Source: Melioribacteraceae bacterium (GTDB taxonomy: Bacteria > Bacteroidota > Ignavibacteria > Ignavibacteriales > Melioribacteraceae). Taken from it: a stretch of DNA of 43,514 nt. The notes beneath the pieces were generated by a model. It ran no database searches, was not told the origin of the DNA, and worked only from the letters and a program-made list of their open reading frames with translations. This document shows, piece by piece, positions 36,200-43,514 of this stretch. Positions within the stretch are counted from its first letter, which is position 1, and every line of letters begins with the position of its first letter. The stretch lies in assembly GCA_023230485.1 (NCBI GenBank), contig JALNXG010000029.1:1-43514 (forward strand), in the 5' to 3' direction. The position numbers were made by a program, and so were the translations under genes.

Positions 36200-36474
36200 T
36201 GCACTTCCTTTAATTTTACATCCCGAAATATACTACTTAATCCCTTGATTTGCGTATGGGAGGAGTTGGTTAAATTGGTTGTTCAGTTTTAGAACCAAGG
36301 GAACGATTCAAAAAGAACGAATAATAGCGATTTACCCTCTTAAAGATAGAAATACTTAGTGCTTTCATTATTCATTCAACTTTAATTGAAGAGTAATCTC
36401 CCCCTTTTTTTTAAAGAGGGAGAAAAAATAAATTTTTACGAATTCAACAAATTTATTAAAATGTAGGAATCGGT
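36200..36474. other. 275-bp intergenic region between aminotransferase and serine hydrolase genes
   Basis: No gene is seen here. Positions 36397-36407 and 36413-36423 form an 11-bp stem (one imperfect pair, G-U on the minus strand) with a 5-T loop, 50 bp past the serine hydrolase stop. It may end that transcript, although the tail is not U-rich. The right part also holds the aminotransferase promoter region, without a box I would defend. Confidence 0.5.
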
Positions 36475-37959
36475 TTATTTCTGTTTTATAAACTCTAATT
36501 CTGTGAATACGAAATCGGGAGAATTTGGCACTTCGATTATAAATTTCTCTACCTCTGCATTAAAGTTCATCTCAAACTTTACCCAACCCTTAGTAAGGAA
36601 TTGATCTGCCCAATCGATTGTGAAAGTATCATAATGATAATGCTTTAACTCTCCTCTAAATTCTTTTGATGGTAAAAACTGTAAGAATAAATTACCATCT
36701 CTTACCGAAACTTCTGCTTTCCCATACATTTTGTCTTCATAAATGCCCGCATATTCTTCAAGAGGTAACGAAGGAGCGGTATCTTTTACGCGGATTGAAT
36801 CTCTACGGTTAAACTCATTTTGTCTTCGTTCCATTCCCTTATTAAATCTTTTTAGCATTTCAGCATTATAATCTTTTTCCTCCTGACCAAACATTAAATC
36901 CATTATATAACTTCTGACTGCGCTTGTCATACTATTTTCAAGATTGCTTAAAAGTACAAATCCGAATTTTTCTTCGGGTACTAATGTAACGTTCGATACC
37001 ATTCCGGGCATTCCGCCGCCATGCGAAAGAGTGCGTTTCCCTTTATAATAATCAGCAAACCAGCCCAATCCGATTGCACCATTTCCGACAGCAAAACTAT
37101 TCATCCACATCTCTGCCGATTGCCTTTCGCTGAAAATTCTTTTTCCTTCGTATTTTCCTTTTCCTAATTGTAAACGAATCCATTGCGCCATTTCAATAGC
37201 AGATGAATTAATACCCGCTGCAGGAGCAACGGCATCAACTGAATAGTATTTTATTACGGATAATTTTCCGTCATTCATTTTGTATGCTTTTGCAATATTG
37301 CTAGATTTCTGTAATTCCGTTATGTTCGTTACACTTCTTTTCATTCCGAGAGGTGTGAAAATATTTGCTTTTACGTAATCCTGCCAGCTAGTATCAGTAA
37401 TAGTTTCTAATACAGCACCGGCGGCGGTGTACATCAAATTAGAATAGCCATATTTAGTACGGAAACTTGAAACAGGTTTTAGATAACGCACTCGTCTTAA
37501 TACTTCTTTTGTATCATAATTGCTTCCGAGCCAAAGTATGTCACCGCTGAATGTTACAAGTCCACTGCGATGCGTAACAAGATCACGAACAGAAATCTCT
37601 TTCGTAACCCAAGAATCGTACATTTGAAAATCAGGCAGATAGTTTATTACAGGATCATCCCATTTTAATTTGCCTTGATCGACTAAACGAGCGAGCGAAG
37701 CCGTTGTAAATGCCTTTGATAATGATGCAATAACAAATAAAGTATTTTCATCTACTTTATCATCTTTACCTAATTCTCTTACTCCGAATCCTTTCGCATA
37801 AATCACAGAATCATTTTTTACAATTGCGACAGAGAATCCGGGCATCTGCCAATCTTTCATTCCCTTTTCTATAAATGAATCTAACTTCTTAAAATCTTGT
37901 GCCGCTAATTGTGATTGCATTACAAGTAACAACAATAGAGAACGCAAAACGGTTTTCAT
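36475..37959 (-). CDS. Exported serine hydrolase (beta-lactamase/PBP S12 family)
   Basis: This 494-residue protein has a signal peptide ending LAA|Q at about residue 20. The S12 catalytic set is complete: SLSK (Ser79, Lys82), YSN (Tyr172, Asn174) and the third motif SHGG in LSHGGGMPG near residue 330. A C-terminal domain of about 110 residues (EYAGIYEDKMYGKAEVS onward) resembles the beta-barrel appended to many S12 hydrolases. Substrates could be D-amino peptides, esters or peptidoglycan fragments; resistance to beta-lactams should not be assumed. It lies 43 bp after the amidase gene on the same strand, so they are probably co-transcribed. Confidence 0.88.
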   Translation of the reverse strand: MKTVLRSLLLLLVMQSQLAAQDFKKLDSFIEKGMKDWQMPGFSVAIVKNDSVIYAKGFGVRELGKDDKVDENTLFVIASLSKAFTTASLARLVDQGKLKWDDPVINYLPDFQMYDSWVTKEISVRDLVTHRSGLVTFSGDILWLGSNYDTKEVLRRVRYLKPVSSFRTKYGYSNLMYTAAGAVLETITDTSWQDYVKANIFTPLGMKRSVTNITELQKSSNIAKAYKMNDGKLSVIKYYSVDAVAPAAGINSSAIEMAQWIRLQLGKGKYEGKRIFSERQSAEMWMNSFAVGNGAIGLGWFADYYKGKRTLSHGGGMPGMVSNVTLVPEEKFGFVLLSNLENSMTSAVRSYIMDLMFGQEEKDYNAEMLKRFNKGMERRQNEFNRRDSIRVKDTAPSLPLEEYAGIYEDKMYGKAEVSVRDGNLFLQFLPSKEFRGELKHYHYDTFTIDWADQFLTKGWVKFEMNFNAEVEKFIIEVPNSPDFVFTELEFIKQK

Positions 37960-38002
37960 TCTTTCCTCAATTTATTTTTATTATTTTATAATTTATCTAT
38001 AT

Positions 38003-39637
38003 TTATTCAATTAGCTTTGGGCGCTTTAAATGAAACTCCGTTGCATCCTGAAATGCTTTTGCTGCTGCAATTATCTTCCCTTCTTCAAACAAACGTCCGA
38101 TAAATGTAATACTGCTATTCGAGCCGTCCGGTGCTTTACCCGTTGGCACAACCACCGATGGATGTCCTGTTAAATTCGTCAGCAATAAATTATCTCCTTC
38201 CCACGAAGGAGCAAGATAAAAATCGAACTTGTTCATTATTTGATTCATCTCATTTATCAAGACGGTTCTTATTCTGCTGGCATTAATATATTCCACGGCA
38301 GGAATAAATCGATTTGCACGGAATAGATTAGGCCAAGCATTTTTTATCTGTCGAGCAAGCTCTTCGTCTTTATTACTTCTTGTTAATTCATCGAATGCCG
38401 CCGCAGATTCTGCCGATAAAATAAATGAAAGATTATTAACATTAATTTTAGGCAATGAAATCGGTATCAATTCCGCACCAAGTTTTATTAATTGCTCTAA
38501 AACTAAAGAATCGTTTGAATGAAAAGGATAATTTTTATTGAAGTCATCTTTTAGGTATCCGATTTTAAGTTTCTTAAAATCAATTTTATGATCGTAATTG
38601 AAGGGATAATCATAGAGAGTAAGATCATTTGGGTCTAATCCGTGAATTACATCGAATACAATTGCGAGGTCTTCAGCATTGCGGCAGATTGTGCCAATTT
38701 TATCCATAGACCAGCTCAGAGCCATTGCACCGCTTCTGCTCACTCTTCCGTATGTCGGACGCAATCCCGTAACGCCACAGACAGTGGATGGGGATACAAT
38801 CGAGCCCCATGTTTCTGTACCGATTGCGAATGGTACTAATCCGGCAGAGACCGATGAAGCAGAACCGGCAGAAGATCCGCTTGATCCCTCTTCATAATTC
38901 CATGGATTTCTTGTTTGTCCTCCGAACCAGATATCTCCCCATGCAAGTTCTCCCATTGTAAATTTGGCTACGAGTACAGCTCCGGCGTTTTCTAATTTTT
39001 TTACTACTGTCGCATCCTCATCAATTACTTGATTTTTATATGGAGCAGCTCCCCAAGTTGTAGTATAATTTTTTGTGGCAAGTAAGTCCTTTACTCCAAA
39101 AGGGATTCCATGAAGCATCCCTCTATATTTTCCTTTTACTAATTCATCATCAGCACGCTTTGCCTGTTGAAGAGCTAATTTTTCGGTAAGAGTAATTACC
39201 GATTCTAGTTTCGTTGAATATTTTTTTAATCGCTCTAAATATAATTTTGTTAATTCCACCGAAGTGATCTGTTTCGTTTTAATAAGATGCGCTAATTGAC
39301 CGATTGAATAATATGCGAGTTCATCGGTTAAAGACGGCTTTTTTGTTTTTGAATAATCATCATACTTAATAGGCATTTGCTTTTCATTAAATACAAATCC
39401 ATTAGGAATAGGATTGAATATTACCGAAGGCATTACACTATTCAATAGATTAAATTCTCTTACTGCTTTATAATAACCAAGCTGTTCATTAAGAGTTTCT
39501 ATCATCGAATCTCTTTCGGATTCTGTAAATTCAAGTCCGATAATTTTTTCAGCTTCTTTGATTGTTTGCTTATTGATCGCATTTTGTGCGTTTAGGCAGA
39601 GGGGTAATAATAAAAGAATGGCGAAAGCCTTTTTCAT
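38003..39637 (-). CDS. Exported amidase (amidase signature family)
   Basis: This 544-residue protein has a signal peptide ending LNA|Q (residues 1-17). The amidase-signature triad is visible: Lys183 (FGVKDLL), cis-Ser256 in GSSGSSAGSAS and nucleophile Ser279 in GTETWGSIVSPS. The usual GGS of the signature is GSS here, a mild variation. The first 100 residues form an extra segment not needed for catalysis. The family hydrolyses amides or peptides; the substrate is unknown. It is the first gene of a pair with the serine hydrolase and is divergent from the HAD gene at 39712. Confidence 0.88.
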   Translation of the reverse strand: MKKAFAILLLLPLCLNAQNAINKQTIKEAEKIIGLEFTESERDSMIETLNEQLGYYKAVREFNLLNSVMPSVIFNPIPNGFVFNEKQMPIKYDDYSKTKKPSLTDELAYYSIGQLAHLIKTKQITSVELTKLYLERLKKYSTKLESVITLTEKLALQQAKRADDELVKGKYRGMLHGIPFGVKDLLATKNYTTTWGAAPYKNQVIDEDATVVKKLENAGAVLVAKFTMGELAWGDIWFGGQTRNPWNYEEGSSGSSAGSASSVSAGLVPFAIGTETWGSIVSPSTVCGVTGLRPTYGRVSRSGAMALSWSMDKIGTICRNAEDLAIVFDVIHGLDPNDLTLYDYPFNYDHKIDFKKLKIGYLKDDFNKNYPFHSNDSLVLEQLIKLGAELIPISLPKINVNNLSFILSAESAAAFDELTRSNKDEELARQIKNAWPNLFRANRFIPAVEYINASRIRTVLINEMNQIMNKFDFYLAPSWEGDNLLLTNLTGHPSVVVPTGKAPDGSNSSITFIGRLFEEGKIIAAAKAFQDATEFHLKRPKLIE

Positions 39638-39653
39638 AGATCACCTTATAAAA

Positions 39654-39686
39654 ATTGTTCTGTTATATTAATTATTATTAGCTTTG
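39654..39686 (+). promoter_or_regulatory. Putative Bacteroidota-type promoter of the HAD gene
   Basis: ATTG (39654-39657), a 21-nt spacer and TAGCTTTG (39679-39686) fit the -33/-7 pattern TTTG / TAnnTTTG with one mismatch and correct spacing. The ATG is at 39712. Confidence 0.4.
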
Positions 39687-39711
39687 CATTCAAACTTTTT
39701 ACGGACTTGGA

Positions 39712-40344
39712 ATGACTGAAAAATACAAACACATTATTTGGGATTGGAATGGAACAATTTTTAATGATCTTGAATTAGCACTTGATATTGTGAATGGAAT
39801 ATTAAAAGATAGAGGTGTTCCTGTACTTACACGCGATAGATATTTGGAAGTTTTTACTTTCCCGGTTCAAGCTTATTACGCACAGATAGGATTAGACCTA
39901 ATTAATGAACCCTTCGAGATTGTTGGAATGGAATGGGCTACAACTTACGAAATACGAAAAGGCGAAGCTACTTTGCATGATGGCGTTGCAGAAAAAATGG
40001 AAGAATTTTTCCAAGCAGGAAAAGCGCAATCAATTTTATCCGCTTATAAACATGACCTTCTAGAAGAAATGGTTTCCGATTATGGATTAAACAAATATCT
40101 TCATGGACTTTCAGGAATGGATAATGTTTATGCCGAAAGTAAAGTTCATATAGGACTAGAGATGATTAAGCAAATCGGATGTCCTAAAAGTGAAGCAGTC
40201 TTAATCGGGGATACGCTGCATGATTTAGATGTAGCCAATGAGATGGGAATCGATTGTATTTTAATAGCTAATGGACATCAGCCCAAGCATCGATTAGAAG
40301 GCAAAGGCGCAATAGCAGTCCTCAACTCCGCTAAAGAACTGTAA
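39712..40344 (+). CDS. HAD family hydrolase with a DxN motif I
   Basis: This 210-residue cytoplasmic protein has the HAD layout: motif I DWNGT with nucleophile Asp11, an alpha-helical cap, motif II around SILSAYK, a motif III Lys near AESKVH, and motif IV LIGDTLHDLD. The overall order resembles phosphoglycolate phosphatase-like enzymes. The second motif I acid, the general acid/base of phosphatases, is Asn13; this variant occurs in a HAD subgroup and may change the chemistry. The last codons (Ser-Ala-Lys-Glu-Leu-stop) lie inside a repeat element that continues past the stop, so the C-terminal end may have been supplied by the element. Confidence 0.85.
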   Translation: MTEKYKHIIWDWNGTIFNDLELALDIVNGILKDRGVPVLTRDRYLEVFTFPVQAYYAQIGLDLINEPFEIVGMEWATTYEIRKGEATLHDGVAEKMEEFFQAGKAQSILSAYKHDLLEEMVSDYGLNKYLHGLSGMDNVYAESKVHIGLEMIKQIGCPKSEAVLIGDTLHDLDVANEMGIDCILIANGHQPKHRLEGKGAIAVLNSAKEL

Positions 40345-40478
40345 TAGTAGCAGTTCTCATCTTAGCCAAAGAGGTGTATTGGTAGCACACTTCGCCTCTG
40401 CAAAAGAGTTATAATAATTACACTCCTCACCTCCGCTATAGATTAGTAACAATCTTAGGTTAAGATTATTCTTTAGCG
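40326..40478. repeat. ~150-bp element with 35-bp repeats and 10-bp inverted ends
   Basis: Four degenerate tandem units of exactly 35 bp start at 40326, 40361, 40396 and 40431. Units 1 and 3 share 24 of 35 bases, units 1 and 2 share 22. Small hairpins lie in several units, for example a perfect 7-bp stem 40335-40341/40351-40357. The outer ends are a perfect 10-bp inverted repeat (40329-40338 with 40469-40478). The left end is inside the HAD stop region and the right end inside the methyltransferase stop region. No target duplication or transposase is seen. Confidence 0.65.
40451..40467 (-). terminator. Weak hairpin at the methyltransferase stop codon
   Basis: AATCTTA (40451-40457) and TAAGATT (40461-40467) pair perfectly across 3 nt. 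The hairpin overlaps the methyltransferase stop and may stop transcription from either side, but it is A/U-rich with only a short U-tract. Confidence 0.35.
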
Positions 40479-41404
40479 TTATAGTCTGAATTATCTTCAG
40501 CAATCATTCCGAAAGGAATATTCAATTGGTTTTTGTATGGATCAATTCTTTTTTCCGCCAATTCTATATAATTTTTGCTTATGTCATAGCCGACATATCT
40601 TCTTTCAGATTTGAGTGCAGATATGGCAGTTGTTCCACTTCCCATAAATGGATCGAGTATAATATCATTTTTGAATGAATATAATTGGATTAATCTATAA
40701 GGCAATTCTTCAGGGAAAGGTGCAGGATGACCAATTCTTCTTGCACTCTCAGCGTTCATCGTCCATATTGATTTTGTCCATTCGATAAATTGTTCTTTAG
40801 CAATTGTGTTTTCTTTATCCCCTTTTTCTCTTTTATAATCCCCTTTTGAAAACACTAAAATATATTCATGTATATCTCTTAAAATAGGATTTGCCGCACT
40901 TAACCAGCTTCCCCATGCCGTTGAGGGACTGGCACTCGCTGCTTTATTCCAGATAATTTCCCCCCGCATATTAAATCCTATTTCAAGCATCATTCGTGAA
41001 ATATAATCCGAAATAGGTAAATATGGTTTCCTGCCTAAATTTGCTACGTTAATACATGCCCTGCCACCATTTACTAAAACTCTATATGTTTCTTTAAATG
41101 AGTTTTCCAAAATTTGTAAATATTCTTTCAAAGATAAATCTTCATCATATTCTTTAGAAACATTATATGGTGGGGAAGTAATCATTAAGTGAATAGAGTT
41201 ATCAGGTAATTCACTCATTTTTTCTGCGCTACCTAAAATAATTTTATTTACAAATTCATTTGGCAATTCGTTTTCAATGGTATCAACAATAATTTTTTCA
41301 TCTAATTCTGAATATAATTTCGAATTATAAAATTTTGAGCTGTCGTGATTAATCCTTCCGTTAGTTCCAAAACTGCTTGTAGAAGTACCGTTTATTCTTT
41401 TCAT
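40466..41404 (-). CDS. Site-specific DNA methyltransferase (type II)
   Basis: This 312-residue protein transfers a methyl group from S-adenosylmethionine to an amino group of a base. The catalytic motif IV is TSPPYN (76-81), which comes before the AdoMet motif DPFMGSGTT (251-259), i.e. the beta-class order. GHPAPFPEELPYRLIQ (225-240) is also typical. TSPPY is found in N4-cytosine and some N6-adenine enzymes, so the target base is not settled. The ATG is 1 bp after the stop codon of the predicted endonuclease, forming a restriction-modification pair. The last residues (NAKE) fall within the neighbouring repeat element. Confidence 0.92.
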   Translation of the reverse strand: MKRINGTSTSSFGTNGRINHDSSKFYNSKLYSELDEKIIVDTIENELPNEFVNKIILGSAEKMSELPDNSIHLMITSPPYNVSKEYDEDLSLKEYLQILENSFKETYRVLVNGGRACINVANLGRKPYLPISDYISRMMLEIGFNMRGEIIWNKAASASPSTAWGSWLSAANPILRDIHEYILVFSKGDYKREKGDKENTIAKEQFIEWTKSIWTMNAESARRIGHPAPFPEELPYRLIQLYSFKNDIILDPFMGSGTTAISALKSERRYVGYDISKNYIELAEKRIDPYKNQLNIPFGMIAEDNSDYNAKE

Positions 41405-41405
41405 A

Positions 41406-42263
41406 TCAATTTCTAATTAAAGTTAAAAATTTCTCTGCACGCAAAATATCTGTTTTTTCTTTATAGGCAATAGAAATAATTTCTCCGAGTTTGTTTTTTG
41501 ATATCATTGAAGAAAAATAATTCTGTTCTTCCGTGATTAAATTGCGAAGATATTCTAAAAGCATCTCCTTTTTTAATATTGTAACAAAACCCATGTTAGG
41601 AGAATAAGTTAATTCTTCGGTTAATAATGAAGGATTCAATGACCAAAATCCTTGAATAACACCGAATGTTTTTAAATAATCAACTTTCTTTATATAACTA
41701 TAATTTATAGGACTATTTCCTAATATGATTATTGGTATTTTTGTTGAACTCATGCCAGATACTCTTATATTTATGGATTTTCCAATTGCCTTTAACATAG
41801 AATCTGAACGTAATAGAGATGGATTGCCTGTGTGTTGTTTATAATTTCCAACTAATTCAATATTATCTACATCATGATATTTATAATTTGATACAATACT
41901 CATCTTGATTTCAAAAATTAATTTTATACTATCAGCGGATTGTGTTACATCATTTGTTTTGCAAAAGGCAAGATCGGCACTAGATCTTTTTGATAAACCT
42001 AATTCTTCACATACCACACCATTAACTGCAAATAAACCCAACTCCTTAGCAATAGGTTCTAACAAAGATTTACACCACTTTTCTGTATATCGTCCGATTA
42101 ATGAATTTCTACTTTGTAAAGTTTTACCTTCGGTAGCAATTCCTTTTGGCACATAAGCATAGTATCCACTCTGTAAACGATAAAACAATTGTTCTGGAGA
42201 AGCAAAATGCTTCAATGCTTCTTTGAAAAAAAGAATCTCATCATTATTATTCCAAAGCTCCAT
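41406..42263 (-). CDS. Predicted type II restriction endonuclease
   Basis: I do not recognise a named endonuclease family, but the 285-residue protein has a plausible PD-(D/E)xK core: SSADLAF with Asp97, then IFEIK with Glu118 and Lys120 on the following strand, preceded by the helix GRYTEKWCKSLLEPIAKEL. There is no signal peptide. Its position, 1 bp upstream of a type II methyltransferase on the same strand, is the main support. A GAGGAA ribosome site precedes the ATG. The target sequence is unknown. It could alternatively be another nuclease acting with the methyltransferase. Confidence 0.7.
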   Translation of the reverse strand: MELWNNNDEILFFKEALKHFASPEQLFYRLQSGYYAYVPKGIATEGKTLQSRNSLIGRYTEKWCKSLLEPIAKELGLFAVNGVVCEELGLSKRSSADLAFCKTNDVTQSADSIKLIFEIKMSIVSNYKYHDVDNIELVGNYKQHTGNPSLLRSDSMLKAIGKSINIRVSGMSSTKIPIIILGNSPINYSYIKKVDYLKTFGVIQGFWSLNPSLLTEELTYSPNMGFVTILKKEMLLEYLRNLITEEQNYFSSMISKNKLGEIISIAYKEKTDILRAEKFLTLIRN

Positions 42264-42310
42264 CTAATAATTCCTCAACACTTTTAAGAGAGAAATGGAA
42301 TTTAATAAAA

Positions 42311-42337
42311 AAGCCGCCAAGTTGTTACCGGCGGCTT
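42311..42337 (-). terminator. Rho-independent terminator of the aldolase gene
   Basis: A perfect GC-rich 8-bp stem, AAGCCGCC (42311-42318) with GGCGGCTT (42330-42337), has an 11-nt loop. On the minus strand it is followed by TTTTATT. It separates fbaB from the restriction-modification genes. Confidence 0.9.
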
Positions 42338-42371
42338 AGTCAAATGTCTATATATCTAAGACGATCTTTAC

Positions 42372-43433
42372 TTATGCAATTGTTACATCTTTGCAGAGAT
42401 ATACATCCTGAATTGCATTTAATAATTTAACACCTTCAACCATTGGTTTCTGGAATGCTTTGCGACCGGAGATTAATCCCATACCGCCTGCTCTCTTATT
42501 AATAACTGCAGTTTTTGTAGCTTCAGCGAAATCATTAGCTCCCGAAGCACCGCCCGAATTGATTAATCCGGCTTTGCCCATATAGTTATTAATTACCTGA
42601 TATCTTGTAAGATCGATCTGATGATCAGTTGTTAATTCGGTATAGATTCTCTTGTCTGTTTTGCCATAAGATGAATTATCCATATTAAGAGCTTTATAAC
42701 CACCGTTATTCTCTGGAAGTTTTTGTTTAATAATATCTGCTTCAATTGTAACGCCAAGATGATTTGCCTGTCCTGTAAGATCGGCTGATACATGATAATC
42801 TTTATCTGATTTGAATGCAGGGTTTCTTAAGTAGCACCATAAAATTGTACCAAGACCTAATTCATGAGCATATTGAAAAGCTTCGCTTACTTCCATAATC
42901 TGACGTGTGCTTTCATCTGAACCGAAATAGATTGTAGCTCCAACTGCTGCTGCACCCATATCATAAGCTTGTTCAACTGATGCAAACATAATTTGATCAA
43001 ATTTATTTGGATAGGTCAATAATTCATTATGATTAATTTTTACAATTAATGGAATTTTGTGTGCATATTTTCTTGATACCATTCCAAGTACACCAAGTGT
43101 AGAAGCAACTGCATTACATCCACCTTCAATAGCTAATTTAACAATATTTTCAGGATCGAAATAAGCCGGATTTGGAGCGAATGAAGCACCTGCTGAATGT
43201 TCAATACCTTGATCGACAGGTAGAATTGAAACATATCCTGAACCTGAAAGGCGACCATGATTAAATATCCATTGTAAATTCTTTAATACGTTGATGTTTC
43301 TATCGCTATGATAAAATACTTTATCTACGAAATCACTGCTTGGCAAGGTTAATTGTTCAGCCGGAAATTTTGCTTTGTAGGTTAAAAGGTTATCTGCCTC
43401 TTGTCCTAAATACTCTTTGATTTTCTCAATCAT
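42372..43433 (-). CDS. fbaB: Fructose-bisphosphate aldolase class I (FbaB/DhnA type)
   Basis: This 353-residue enzyme reversibly splits fructose 1,6-bisphosphate to dihydroxyacetone phosphate and glyceraldehyde 3-phosphate by a Schiff-base mechanism. It closely resembles E. coli FbaB: GYVSILPVDQGIEHSAGASF, KINHNELLTYPNKFDQIMFA, GAAAVGATIYFGS, ILWCYLRN, YHVSADLTGQANHLGV and NKRAGGMGLISGRKAFQ are all recognisable. It acts in glycolysis or gluconeogenesis in the cytoplasm. An AGAGGA site precedes the ATG. The 81 bp upstream contain an 8-bp inverted repeat (43489-43496 with 43502-43509) that may be the end signal of a gene beyond the window. Confidence 0.95.
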   Translation of the reverse strand: MIEKIKEYLGQEADNLLTYKAKFPAEQLTLPSSDFVDKVFYHSDRNINVLKNLQWIFNHGRLSGSGYVSILPVDQGIEHSAGASFAPNPAYFDPENIVKLAIEGGCNAVASTLGVLGMVSRKYAHKIPLIVKINHNELLTYPNKFDQIMFASVEQAYDMGAAAVGATIYFGSDESTRQIMEVSEAFQYAHELGLGTILWCYLRNPAFKSDKDYHVSADLTGQANHLGVTIEADIIKQKLPENNGGYKALNMDNSSYGKTDKRIYTELTTDHQIDLTRYQVINNYMGKAGLINSGGASGANDFAEATKTAVINKRAGGMGLISGRKAFQKPMVEGVKLLNAIQDVYLCKDVTIA

Positions 43434-43514
43434 TTTGTTCCTCTATATATTTAATTAAAAAATGCTGTTACGCCTATGCTAATTTGTATTAAATCGGTTT
43501 TCGATTTAACTGGA

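Noticed and set aside
36475..37959. Antibiotic-resistance beta-lactamase
   Set aside because: The S12 motifs fit many esterases and peptidases; nothing in the sequence points to beta-lactam hydrolysis.
40326..40465. CRISPR array
   Set aside because: The units are contiguous and degenerate with no conserved repeat/variable spacer split, and no cas genes are present.
1..43514. tRNA, rRNA or insertion sequences
   Set aside because: Reading the gaps between genes, I saw no cloverleaf, rRNA-like stretch or transposase; short gaps leave little room for them.

Overview
The window is AT-rich, gene-dense bacterial DNA with no rRNA, tRNA, CRISPR array or insertion sequence that I could recognise. Several features point to the Bacteroidota/Chlorobiota branch, most likely an Ignavibacteria-like organism. 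These are the long (646-residue) form of IspG, a TonB receptor followed by a DUF4249 lipoprotein, an exported tricorn-type protease, and several start regions carrying a TAnnTTTG -7 motif with a TTTG-like -33 box. The taxonomic placement is inference.

Layout. Positions 50-5414 (minus): a tightly coupled operon of M20 peptidase, exported cyanophycinase and YfcC-type carrier (peptide or storage-polymer salvage), then a DUF1579 protein and an MFS transporter. Positions 5497-9811 (plus): lipoprotein, anchored coiled-coil protein, MlaF-like ABC ATPase without a permease, RadA (TTG start) and a DUF2780 protein. Positions 9928-14517 (minus): a zinc-ribbon coiled-coil protein, a Nif3-family protein, IspG and a DJ-1/PfpI protein. 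Between ispG and nif3 is a promoter / 18-codon ORF / terminator arrangement that looks like an attenuator. Positions 14639-17982 (plus): primase DnaG and a GH13 glycosidase. Positions 18021-23903 (minus): a fragment of a lost paralogue, an exported acidic protein, a receiver-only response regulator, CarB and CarA (pyrimidine/arginine synthesis).

Positions 24093-31010 (plus): TonB receptor, DUF4249 lipoprotein, small RlpA-like lipoprotein and tricorn-type protease, ending at a strong terminator. Positions 31233-34856 (plus): a galactokinase homologue that has lost its catalytic residues, a TPR protein and AroE. Positions 35003-39637 (minus): class I aminotransferase, exported serine hydrolase and exported amidase. 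Positions 39712-43433: a HAD hydrolase (plus), then a convergent restriction-modification pair and class I fructose-bisphosphate aldolase (minus).

The most unusual non-coding structures are three. A ~150-bp element with 10-bp perfect inverted ends and 35-bp internal repeats sits across the convergent stop codons of the HAD and methyltransferase genes (40326-40478). The leader ahead of nif3 (11771-11954) has the layout of an attenuator. A 56-bp decayed paralogue fragment lies at 18021-18076. Among proteins, the pseudo-galactokinase, the permease-less ABC module and the unassigned restriction endonuclease deserve follow-up.
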